Made by a program: the position numbers and the translations under genes | Shown here: piece after piece, positions 1 through 6,381 of the stretch | Position numbering within the stretch: position 1 is the first letter of the stretch | How the letters are laid out: each line of letters opens with the position of its first letter | Assembly (NCBI GenBank): GCA_031279895.1 | Contig: JAITHR010000155.1 | Coordinates: 1-7,872 of the forward strand | Length of the DNA stretch: 7,872 nt | Reading direction: 5' to 3' | From: Spirochaetaceae bacterium | GTDB taxonomy: Bacteria > Spirochaetota > Spirochaetia > Treponematales > Breznakiellaceae | Notes under the pieces: model-generated | What the model saw: the letters and a program-made list of their open reading frames with translations, nothing else | What the model was told of the DNA's origin: nothing | The model's database searches: none

Positions 1-417
1 GTAACCTGTGCTGTTACGGCGTGGGCCCAGCCTGTTCAGCCGGATGCCGCCGCTTCGGATCCGTCCTCCCTCATCGGCTTAACCATTGACGGGCTTTTCT
101 CCCGTTTCGGCTTTCCCCAATCGGTACACGCGGTACGGGGCATTGAAACGTGGCAGGACGACGTGGTCTTTGTCTATGAAGACCGGGGCTTTTATGTGTA
201 CCTGAACAGGGTTTGGCAAATAGAAACCAACGCGGCCTACGGGATACGGATAGGCGATCCCTTCGGACAGGTCTCCCGACTATTGGGAGGCGCCTCGTAT
301 TTTGACGACTACCTCCTCTACACGCTCCCCGATCGGGACTGGCCCGTAACGCTCCGCGTCAACTTCGACCGGTCCCAAGCGGTATCCGCCATCTACATTT
401 ACCGCTCGGACTTTTAA
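1..417 (+). CDS. Small exported protein of unknown function (5' end outside window)
   Basis: The frame is open from base 1 and ends with TAA at 415-417, giving 138 visible residues. The first visible residues (VTCAVTAWAQP) look like the end of a signal peptide hydrophobic core, with AWA before QP as a plausible signal peptidase I site, so the start codon is probably only a short distance upstream of the window. The mature part is rich in aromatic and short beta-type segments (VVFVYEDRGFYVYLNRVWQIE, then GIRIGDPFGQV, then AIYIYRSDF), suggesting a small all-beta periplasmic or surface protein of about 125 residues. A GTG at 163 would give an 84-residue product, but the reading frame, composition and export signal continue well upstream, so I prefer the longer partial gene. 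I do not recognise a named family. It precedes the aroDE fusion by 77 bases; no strong terminator separates them. Confidence 0.7.
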   Translation, partial: VTCAVTAWAQPVQPDAAASDPSSLIGLTIDGLFSRFGFPQSVHAVRGIETWQDDVVFVYEDRGFYVYLNRVWQIETNAAYGIRIGDPFGQVSRLLGGASYFDDYLLYTLPDRDWPVTLRVNFDRSQAVSAIYIYRSDF

Positions 418-426
418 GGGCCCCGC

Positions 427-456
427 ATGACGGGCGCGCTCCTGTCTTTGTATCAT
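427..456 (+). promoter_or_regulatory. Possible promoter for the aroDE fusion
   Basis: ATGACG at 427-432 (4 of 6 to TTGACA) and TATCAT at 451-456 (5 of 6 to TATAAT) are 18 bases apart. The start codon lies about 38 bases further on. Co-transcription from the upstream gene is an equally good explanation, because no convincing terminator is seen in 418-494. Confidence 0.3.
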
Positions 457-473
457 TTGTATTTTTTGTATCC
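447..473 (+). repeat. Three 9-bp T-rich tandem copies upstream of aroDE
   Basis: TTTGTAT occurs at 447, 456 and 465, exactly 9 bases apart, as TTTGTATCA, TTTGTATTT and TTTGTATCC. The array overlaps the candidate -10 element and lies 22 bases before the start codon. It could be a slippage-prone leader or simply a low-complexity AT-rich 5' region. Confidence 0.6.
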
Positions 474-494
474 TTTTTCTATGGAGGAGGGCTT

Positions 495-2003
495 ATGGCT
501 AAAATATGCCTGTGCTTAACCGGAAAGACCATCAAACGGGACCTTGAGCTTCTTGAGAAATACCGGCGGGAGGTGGATATGGTCGAACTGCGGGCCGACT
601 GCCTTGAGCCTGACGAGCGGCTTCTCATCCGCCGCTTCCCCGAACAGGCCGGTATTCCGGTTATCCTTACGATCCGGCGCGACGCGGACGGCGGGTTTTT
701 TACCGGCGGCGAAGCGTCGCGGATGAGCCTCCTTTCCAAGGGGCTTGCCTTTGCCGACGCGAACCCCCGCCATAACTTCGCCTATGTGGATGTGGAGGAA
801 TACTTTAACGTACCCAGCCTTGAGGAGGCGGCGCGGGCCTTCGGAACCCGCGTTATCCGTTCCTACCATAACCGGCACGGGGTTGACGCGGACCTTGCGG
901 GGCGTATCCGAAGCCTCTGCCGCGTGGGGGACGAGCTTGTCAAGGTGGCCGTTACGCCACGCACCACGGAAGACGTGCTGCGCATATTCAAAGCGGGCTG
1001 GGAAACGATGGATATGGAGAAAATCCTTATCGGTATGGGCTGCATGGGCGTACCCACGAGAATTCTGGCGGAACAGATGGGATCCCAGATAAGCTATACG
1101 TCGGTAAAAGGGGAGCCGGATCTGCCGGACATAGACGGCGGGCAGCTTGAGCCGCGGGAACTGGCGGAACTCTACCGGTTTCGGAACATCACCGCCAAAA
1201 CCAGAGTCTTCGGCATCGCGGGCTACCCCCTCAAAGTAACCTTCAGCCCCCTCTTCTTTAATACCGTGTTCGGCCTTGAAAACATTGACGCGGTGTATGT
1301 GCCGTTTCCCACCGACGCGCTCGAGCCGTTTATGGAGCTCGCGGACCGGCTGGGGCTGGGCGGCGCGTCTGTTACCATACCCCACAAGGAAGCCGTTCTG
1401 CCCTACCTTGCAAGAAGCACCGAAGGCGTCAAATCCATCGGCGCGTGTAATACGATAGTGTACGGCGAAGAGGGCTGGTCCGGGTACAACGCCGACGCCC
1501 CGGGGTTTTCCGGTTCGCTCCTTGATTTTATCGGGAAGAAAAATTTCAAGGGCAAGCGGGTAACGATTGTGGGCGCCGGCGGGGTGGCGCGGGCGGTGGC
1601 CTCCGAGATTTACCGGCTCCACGGCAAGGCCCTGGTTCTTAACCGGACGTCCCCCCGCGCAAAGGAAGTGGCCGCGCCGTACCGCTTCGCCTGGGGCGCT
1701 CTGGACAGCCAGGGGGTGCGGGAAATCGATAAATATCGGGACATTATCATCCAGACCACGCCCGCGGGCATGGAAGGACACGCCGAAGAGGATCCGCTTG
1801 AGTGTTACAGCTTCTCCGGCTTCGAGGTGGTGATGGATCTTATTTACAAGCCGGAGCGCACGTTCTTTCTGCGCCGCGCCGAAGCCGCGGGGTGCCGCGT
1901 GTTAAACGGGTATGATATGCTTATGCGCCAGGCGCAGTTACAGTACGGGTATTTTATCAACGCCGAATTTCCCGCGCACCTTATGGCGCGGATGCGGTTT
2001 TAG
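495..2003 (+). CDS. aroDE: Bifunctional 3-dehydroquinate dehydratase / shikimate dehydrogenase (AroD-AroE fusion)
   Basis: A 502-residue cytoplasmic fusion enzyme for two successive shikimate-pathway steps: 3-dehydroquinate to 3-dehydroshikimate, then NADPH-dependent reduction to shikimate. Residues 1 to about 225 are a type I dehydroquinase: VELRAD (E31), YHN (H125) and VKVA (K150, the Schiff-base lysine) are present, with late active-site segments SYTSV (200-204) and GQL (216-218). Residues from about 237 to the end are a shikimate dehydrogenase: VTIPHK with catalytic K298, ACN (N319), YNAD (D334), dinucleotide loop GAGGVARA (360-367) and NRT (383-385), typical of NADP binding. The usual SxS shikimate-binding pair reads T249-F-S251. 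The ATG at 495 is set by a strong GGAGGAGGG at 483-491. This D-then-E order is known from some bacteria, including spirochaetes, and from plants. rpiA follows 79 bases later and may be co-transcribed. Confidence 0.96.
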   Translation: MAKICLCLTGKTIKRDLELLEKYRREVDMVELRADCLEPDERLLIRRFPEQAGIPVILTIRRDADGGFFTGGEASRMSLLSKGLAFADANPRHNFAYVDVEEYFNVPSLEEAARAFGTRVIRSYHNRHGVDADLAGRIRSLCRVGDELVKVAVTPRTTEDVLRIFKAGWETMDMEKILIGMGCMGVPTRILAEQMGSQISYTSVKGEPDLPDIDGGQLEPRELAELYRFRNITAKTRVFGIAGYPLKVTFSPLFFNTVFGLENIDAVYVPFPTDALEPFMELADRLGLGGASVTIPHKEAVLPYLARSTEGVKSIGACNTIVYGEEGWSGYNADAPGFSGSLLDFIGKKNFKGKRVTIVGAGGVARAVASEIYRLHGKALVLNRTSPRAKEVAAPYRFAWGALDSQGVREIDKYRDIIIQTTPAGMEGHAEEDPLECYSFSGFEVVMDLIYKPERTFFLRRAEAAGCRVLNGYDMLMRQAQLQYGYFINAEFPAHLMARMRF

Positions 2004-2019
2004 AGAAGCCCGCGGGGAG

Positions 2020-2083
2020 AAAAGGCACGGGAAGGAGAGAAAAGGCATGGAGAGAAAAAGTATGGAGAGAAAAGGAGAGGGCA
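2020..2083 (+). repeat. Purine-rich tandem micro-repeat carrying repeated start codons
   Basis: The leader of rpiA is made of imperfect repeats of a GGAGAGAAAA-type unit followed by ATG or a near match. ATG codons at 2047, 2062 and 2083 are all in the same frame as rpiA, and each follows a purine-rich segment. If translated from 2047 the protein would gain the residues MERKSMERKGEG. Confidence 0.65.
2073..2080 (+). promoter_or_regulatory. Ribosome binding site that favours the rpiA start at 2083
   Basis: AGGAGAGG ends two bases before the ATG at 2083, with the GGAG core five bases from the codon. The two in-frame ATGs upstream have weaker GAGA-type purine tracts. The RpiA family sequence also begins near the 2083 codon (MDKNEIKAA). 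Confidence 0.6.
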
Positions 2084-2829
2084 TGGATAAAAACGAGATA
2101 AAGGCCGCGACCTGCGCGAAAGCCGTGGAGGACCTCGTAAAAAGCGGCATGAAAGTGGGTCTTGGCACGGGCTCCACCGCTATTCACGCGGTACGAGAGA
2201 TAGGTCTTTTAATCGGCGCGGGAAAGCTCACGGATATTTTCGCGGTTCCCACCAGTTTCCAGACCCTTATGGCCTGCGAGACCTGGGGTATTCCCCTGTA
2301 TACCCTCAATTCCAAGGAAATAAACGGCGCCCTCGACCTTACGATAGACGGCGCGGACGAGGTTGACCCAAACAATTACTGCGTGAAAGGCGGGGGCGGC
2401 GCCCTGCTTCTGGAGAAAATCGTGGCGTATGCTTCGGCGGCCTACGCGATTGTGGCGGACGAGTCAAAGGCGGTTGATCACCTGGCCCTGAGGTTTCCGG
2501 CGCCCCTTGAGATTGTTCCCGAAGCCCGCGTTTCGGTCATACAGGCGGTAGAGGCGATCGGGGCTTCCGCGGTGTTGCGGGAAGCGGTGCGGAAGGCCGG
2601 GCCCGTCATAACCGAACACGGCAACCTGCTTTTGGACATTACCTTTCGATCGCCGGTAGATCCGGCGCTTCTTGAGCGAGAGCTTAACCAAATCCCCGGG
2701 GGAGTGGAGAACGGCTTTTTCACCCGCCTCTCGCCGCGGGTCTTCATAGGCCGCGCCGACGGAACCGTCGAAGTCCGCCCCGCAGCCTCCGACGGTTCCA
2801 TAAGCGTCATGCGGAGCGGCCCAAAGTAA
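2083..2829 (+). CDS. rpiA: Ribose-5-phosphate isomerase A
   Basis: A 248-residue cytoplasmic enzyme that interconverts ribose 5-phosphate and ribulose 5-phosphate in the non-oxidative pentose-phosphate pathway. Family landmarks in order: VGLGTGSTA (residues about 25-33, phosphate-binding loop), a DGADEVD segment containing catalytic acids, VKGGGGALLLEKI with the conserved lysine-glycine loop, VADESK, FPAPLEIVP, and an HGNLLLD strand near residue 180. It is longer than the E. coli enzyme (219 residues). The expected end is close to FIGRADGTVEVR, and the last 13-16 residues (PAASDGSISVMRSGPK) are translated from DNA matching the adjacent intergenic repeat in inverted orientation. The start at 2083 is chosen for its AGGAGAGG site; in-frame ATGs at 2047 and 2062 are alternatives. 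It lies 79 bases after aroDE on the same strand and faces the kinase gene tail to tail. Confidence 0.96.
   Translation: MDKNEIKAATCAKAVEDLVKSGMKVGLGTGSTAIHAVREIGLLIGAGKLTDIFAVPTSFQTLMACETWGIPLYTLNSKEINGALDLTIDGADEVDPNNYCVKGGGGALLLEKIVAYASAAYAIVADESKAVDHLALRFPAPLEIVPEARVSVIQAVEAIGASAVLREAVRKAGPVITEHGNLLLDITFRSPVDPALLERELNQIPGGVENGFFTRLSPRVFIGRADGTVEVRPAASDGSISVMRSGPK
2783..2820 (-). repeat. Inverted partial copy of the hairpin repeat inside the 3' end of rpiA
   Basis: The 19 bases at 2787-2805 are the exact reverse complement of 2931-2949 in unit 2. A further stretch (CATAAGCGTCATGCG, about 2799-2813) is the reverse complement of part of unit 3. The arms around the TCC loop at 2788-2790 are CAGCC and GACGG. 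These match one arm of each of two different repeat stems and do not pair with one another. Confidence 0.8.
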
Positions 2830-2838
2830 GCGGAGACA

Positions 2839-3114
2839 GCTGACAGTCGTTGTTCGGAGCGGTATCAGGAAGCTTTTGTGCCACCCGCCGCCGGCGGGCT
2901 GACAGTCGTTGTTTGTCGCGGTATCGGGAAGCTTATGGAACCGTCGGAGACGGGCTGACAGTCGTTGTTTGAGCCGCGGCGCATGACGCTTATGTGCCAC
3001 CCGCCGCCGGCGGGCTGACGGTCGTTGTTTGTCGCGGTATCGGGAAGCTTTTGGAACAGCCGGAGGCTGGCCGCCGGCGGGCTTATGGAACAGCCGGAGG
3101 CTGGCCGCCGGCGG
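2839..3114 (+). repeat. Array of four modular hairpin repeat units plus a half unit
   Basis: Units start at 2839, 2898, 2954 and 3014, each with GCTGAC(A/G)GTCGTTGTT, and are 59, 56, 60 and 67 bases long. A half unit lacking the first box covers 3081-3114. Most units share box A (above), box B (CGCGGTATCGGGAAGCTT, then T/A and TG) and a terminal stem-loop. Stem-loops: CCCGCC-GCC-GGCGGG at 2884-2898 and 3000-3014; CCGTC-GGA-GACGG at 2941-2953; CAGCC-GGA-GGCTG at 3057-3069 and 3091-3103. The last two are each followed by the palindrome CCGCCGGCGG (3071-3080, 3105-3114). Unit 3 has a divergent box B. Units abut with no unique spacers. The array fills the gap between convergent genes and extends into the kinase coding region. 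Confidence 0.9.
3047..3114 (+). repeat. 34-bp tandem duplication at the kinase 3' end
   Basis: Positions 3047-3080 and 3081-3114 are the same 34 bases with one difference (T at 3051, A at 3085). That base matters: in the kinase direction the A copy supplies the TAA stop (3085-3083), while the T copy reads AAA at the equivalent place. Each copy contains the CAGCC-GGA-GGCTG stem-loop and a CCGCCGGCGG palindrome. Confidence 0.9.
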
Positions 3115-6100
3115 CGGAGGGTAAGAGGTAGCCGGTGAGTTTTTTCACAAGCTCTTCCAAGTCTATGGGTTTCCCTATATGGTCGTTCATGCCCGCGGCA
3201 AGGCATTTTTCAATGTCCTCCCGAAACACGTTGGCGGTCATGGCCACCACCGGCACCTGACGCGCCGCCTCGGAGGGCAGGTTGCGTATCCGGCGGACCG
3301 CCTCAAAGCCGTCCATCTCCGGCATATGAATATCCATAAGGATAAGATGGTACTTTGACGGATTTTCTTCGAGAATGTTCAGCGCCTCCCTGCCGTTTGC
3401 CGCCGTATCAATCGCAACGCCCGTAGGCTCAAGCAAGGCAAGCACGATCTCCCGATTTATCTCCACGTCTTCCACCAGCAAAATCCGCCGGCCCGCGAAA
3501 ATATGCCGGTCATCGATAGTATTGACCGCATCCTCGGCGCCTGCCGGCATAACGGACAGATGCGCGGCAATACAGTCAACGATAATCGAGGGAAACAGGG
3601 GCTTGGGAATAAAGCCGTCAACACCGGCGTCTTTGGCCTCGGGCTCGATGGTGTCCCATTCGGCGGCGGAAATGATAATCACGACGATATGAGGGCCGAA
3701 ACGCGCCTTTATCCTGCGCGCAAGCTCAATCCCGTTCATCTCCGGCATCCGCCAATCCGCAAATACCACGTCAAACGGCAGATCCCTCCGGTCCACCCCT
3801 CCGCTCCCCGCCTTTTCCGCCTTTTCCATCTTTTCTATAAGTTCCCACGCCTCGCTCCCGCTGGAAACGCCGGTATACCCTATGCCTTGGGCGCGGGAGA
3901 ACTCCTTCATATACTCAAGCACGTCGGAAGAATCGTCGACCACCAGTATCCGCAGCTTCTCCCAGCGCAGGCGCGGCGCCGGAACCTCCCGCGCCGCGTT
4001 GTCTCCGGTTGAAACCGTAACTTCAAAGGTAAAAACCGCGCCCTGCCCCAGATCGGAGGCGACCCAGATTTCGCCGCCCATGAGCTTTACGATGCTTTTT
4101 GAGATGGCAAGCCCCAGTCCGGTGCCGCCGAACTTGCGGGCGATGCTGGTGTCGGCCTGCTCGAACAGGGAAAAAAGCCGCGCCTGCTGTTCCGCCGAGA
4201 TGCCGATACCCGTATCCGCCACGGAACAGCGGATTCTGCGGGAGGTTCCCGTGCCGCCTTCCTCCTGCACCGATACGGTGATGATTCCCTCTTCCGGTGT
4301 AAACTTGACGGCGTTGGAGAGGAGGTTCGTGATGACCTGGGCAAGGCGCTGCTCGTCGGAGACGATACGCTTCGGGATTGCGGGATCGAGTTTCACCAGA
4401 AGATTCTGTCGTTTCTCGGCGATCCTAAAGTGCATGACGCCGGTTACCCGCTGGAGCGTCTTTTCAAAATCAAACTCCGAGAGGGAAAGCTCGAACTTGC
4501 CCGCCTCTATCTTGGACATATCCAGAATGTCGTTGATAACCCCCAGGAGATGCACCGAAGCGTCCCGTATCTTCCCCAGACAGTATTCCAGCTTCTCTTT
4601 GTTCCGGGACCCCCGGGCAATGGTGGTCATGCCGATAATGGCGTTCATCGGAGTCCGCATCTCGTGGCTCATGCGGGAGAGGAAGTTGCTCTTCGCCAGG
4701 CTCGACTGCTCGGCCCGCTCTTTGGCCGTGATAAGGGCGGTCTCAAGCTCCCGCAGTTCGCTAATATCCGAGGCAATACCCCCCAGCCCCTCCTTGTGCG
4801 GGCCCACCGTGAAGGCGGAGAAAGAGAGTATCCGGCGGGTCCCGTCTTTGCGGATGATAGGAAGCTCGGTCTGGTGGCTCTCGCGCTCCAGCACCGCCGG
4901 AATGAAAATCTCATGGATGAACACCCGCGTCTCCTCGTCAAAGAGAATATCCATGCCCCCGCGCAGAAGCTCTTCCGCGGAGTAGCCGGAAATGGCGCTG
5001 ACCCCGGGGTTGATATACTCGAACTGTCCGGCTGGGGTAAAGTAGGAAACATACTGGGGGGTGCTGTTTACAATGGACGACATCCGAAGAAGCTTTTTCT
5101 CCGCGGTCTCCCGAATGATGATGCCGGCTATGGTATTGGCAATGACCTGAATGAACTGGGTGTCGCTCTCGTCCCACCGGTGCGCCGCGACGCACTCGTC
5201 AATGCCCAGCACCCCCCAGAAGACGTCGTGAATCATAATGGGCGTACTGATAAAGGATTTAATGCCCAGGGGCTTGAAGAAGCGGGAGAGCTCCGGTATC
5301 TGTTCCACGTTGTCGCAGGAGAGGCAGGGCGCGCCGGCTGTGATAAACGTGTCGTACAGGATACCGCCGCGGCTGAAAAGATACGAGCGGCGGGAGAGTT
5401 TCGGTACGTTGTGCCGCTCGTTGTACCACTCGTACTCGTATTCCAGCCGGTTCGTGTCCGTGTTGAGCCTGGCGATGACCACTTTGCTGACTTTCATAAA
5501 AGAACCGATGGTTCCCAGGGTTTTCTTGATAAGCGGCGCCAGGTCTTCCTCGGAGACCGAGTGCTGGGAGATGGCGTAGAGCAGTTCCCGCTGTTCGAGC
5601 CGCCTGGTGAGGGCCGCCTCCGCGGTCTTGAGGTCGTGAATGTCAACGCTGTGCTGGATGTACGCCCGCCGTAAGCCGCCCCAGGTTATGATGCTTGAGG
5701 TGTTTTTATAATACCTGCCGGTACGGGAGTTGCGTTCCTCCCACACGACAATATCCTGCCCCTTTTTCATAAGCCCGGGAATGGGGCAGAAGGAGCAGGG
5801 GCCCGAAAGACCGGTCTGGAGCGCTTCCCAGCACCGCCTCCCCAGCACCTCTTCCTCAAAGCCGTAGTGTTCTTTCATCGCGTCGTTCATAAAATGGATG
5901 GCGTGGGTTTCGGTATCCGTGATAAACAGGTACGTGCCCATCTCGTTGAGGACTTTTTTAAAGCCGGTCATGGACTTTATGAAATACTGTATGAGGAAAA
6001 TGTAGAGGCTTCCCATAAGGAGGGCCGCGGCGCTGATAGCCGCCACGGTCAGGACGCGAAGAAAGGTTTCCTCTTGGAAGACGTGGGGAAGCATGAGGTG

Positions 6101-6214
6101 GGTTACCATGACGCTTATCAGGGTAAAACTCAGAACACTCATACTGAGCACCAGCAGAATAGAAAATCGTAATAGAACCGGTCGGTTTTTAACTAATGGC
6201 TTGTGAGAACTCAT
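3083..6214 (-). CDS. Membrane-bound hybrid sensor histidine kinase with PAS-GAF-PAS input and two receiver domains
   Basis: A 1043-residue sensor kinase. In order: two membrane helices (about 15-38 and 54-79) with only a short external loop; PAS (about 90-195) with cysteines C128, C140 and C143; GAF (about 215-368) with a further CLSC pair (C297, C300); PAS (about 377-489); HisKA with SHEMRTP (phosphoacceptor H517); HATPase with NLLSNAVKFT (N634 N-box), DTGIGI (667-672) and GGTGLGL (696-702); receiver 1 (about 754-885, D760/D761, D820, K871); receiver 2 (about 909-1030, E915/D916, D961, K1015). The input region is mainly cytoplasmic, so an internal redox, metabolite or energy signal seems more likely than an external ligand. 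No HPt domain and no partner regulator are seen here. The start at 6214 is set by a GGGAG site; the ATG at 6271 lies inside the promoter. The last 11 residues are encoded by an intergenic repeat. Confidence 0.95.
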   Translation of the reverse strand: MSSHKPLVKNRPVLLRFSILLVLSMSVLSFTLISVMVTHLMLPHVFQEETFLRVLTVAAISAAALLMGSLYIFLIQYFIKSMTGFKKVLNEMGTYLFITDTETHAIHFMNDAMKEHYGFEEEVLGRRCWEALQTGLSGPCSFCPIPGLMKKGQDIVVWEERNSRTGRYYKNTSSIITWGGLRRAYIQHSVDIHDLKTAEAALTRRLEQRELLYAISQHSVSEEDLAPLIKKTLGTIGSFMKVSKVVIARLNTDTNRLEYEYEWYNERHNVPKLSRRSYLFSRGGILYDTFITAGAPCLSCDNVEQIPELSRFFKPLGIKSFISTPIMIHDVFWGVLGIDECVAAHRWDESDTQFIQVIANTIAGIIIRETAEKKLLRMSSIVNSTPQYVSYFTPAGQFEYINPGVSAISGYSAEELLRGGMDILFDEETRVFIHEIFIPAVLERESHQTELPIIRKDGTRRILSFSAFTVGPHKEGLGGIASDISELRELETALITAKERAEQSSLAKSNFLSRMSHEMRTPMNAIIGMTTIARGSRNKEKLEYCLGKIRDASVHLLGVINDILDMSKIEAGKFELSLSEFDFEKTLQRVTGVMHFRIAEKRQNLLVKLDPAIPKRIVSDEQRLAQVITNLLSNAVKFTPEEGIITVSVQEEGGTGTSRRIRCSVADTGIGISAEQQARLFSLFEQADTSIARKFGGTGLGLAISKSIVKLMGGEIWVASDLGQGAVFTFEVTVSTGDNAAREVPAPRLRWEKLRILVVDDSSDVLEYMKEFSRAQGIGYTGVSSGSEAWELIEKMEKAEKAGSGGVDRRDLPFDVVFADWRMPEMNGIELARRIKARFGPHIVVIIISAAEWDTIEPEAKDAGVDGFIPKPLFPSIIVDCIAAHLSVMPAGAEDAVNTIDDRHIFAGRRILLVEDVEINREIVLALLEPTGVAIDTAANGREALNILEENPSKYHLILMDIHMPEMDGFEAVRRIRNLPSEAARQVPVVAMTANVFREDIEKCLAAGMNDHIGKPIDLEELVKKLTGYLLPSAAGGQPPAVP

Positions 6215-6220
6215 CCTATA

Positions 6221-6226
6221 ACTCCC
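6221..6226 (-). promoter_or_regulatory. Ribosome binding site fixing the kinase start at 6214
   Basis: On the minus strand GGGAGT is followed by TATAGG and ATG, placing the GGAG core seven bases before the codon. It also lies downstream of the predicted transcription start, unlike the alternative ATG at 6271. Confidence 0.75.
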
Positions 6227-6242
6227 GCGATAGGTATTGCTA

Positions 6243-6271
6243 ATACTAGGCGGATTACCCGTACCTGTCAA
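6243..6271 (-). promoter_or_regulatory. Sigma-70-type promoter of the histidine kinase gene
   Basis: On the minus strand TTGACA (6271-6266, 6 of 6) is separated by exactly 17 bases from TAGTAT (6248-6243, 4 of 6). Transcription should begin near 6236, giving a leader of about 22 bases with the GGGAG site in its middle. The -35 box lies about 20 bases from the nearest hairpin repeat, so repeat DNA is immediately upstream of the promoter. Confidence 0.7.
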
Positions 6272-6291
6272 GTTTGCCGCCGCCGCCTCCG

Positions 6292-6359
6292 CCCCGTCTC
6301 CGACGCAGCCTCCGGCTGTTTCATAAGCTTCCCGCGCCGCACTTCAAACAACGACCGTC
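6292..6359 (-). repeat. Inverted copy of the hairpin repeat upstream of the kinase
   Basis: Read on the minus strand, this copy starts with GACGGTCGTTGTTTG (6359-6345, box A), continues with GCGGCGCGGGAAGCTTATG (box B, diverged at its start) and ends with two adjacent stem-loops. These are CAGCC-GGA-GGCTG (6318-6306) and CGTC-GGA-GACG (6305-6295). Here the two GGA-loop stems found in separate units of the 2839-3114 array lie side by side. Confidence 0.85.
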
Positions 6360-6381
6360 CGCATACCCCCGCGCCCCCGAA

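Noticed and set aside
418..440. GCCC/GGGC hairpin after the first gene as a terminator
   Set aside because: Only four paired bases with an eight-base loop, and the T-rich DNA does not follow directly.
516..1781. 421-codon minus-strand frame opposite aroDE
   Set aside because: It is the antisense of a GC-rich gene with complete domain and motif support on the plus strand.
2839..3114. CRISPR array, because units recur at 56-60 bp spacing
   Set aside because: Units are similar over nearly their whole length with exchangeable tails; there are no unique spacers, and no cas genes are in the window.
2464..3206. Minus-strand proteins across the intergenic repeat (for example 2464-3000 and 2865-3206)
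   Set aside because: They arise from translating the GC-rich repeat and the antisense of rpiA, with peptide repeats such as TTTVSPPAAGG that mirror the DNA repeat; no ribosome binding sites or family features.
3882..5674. Long plus-strand frames (367 and 414 codons) opposite the kinase
   Set aside because: Antisense shadows of a well-supported hybrid kinase; low-complexity composition with no recognisable domain.
6215..6271. Kinase start at 6271 (19 extra residues)
   Set aside because: That codon lies within the TTGACA box of a near-consensus promoter, and the ATG at 6214 has a well-placed GGGAG site.
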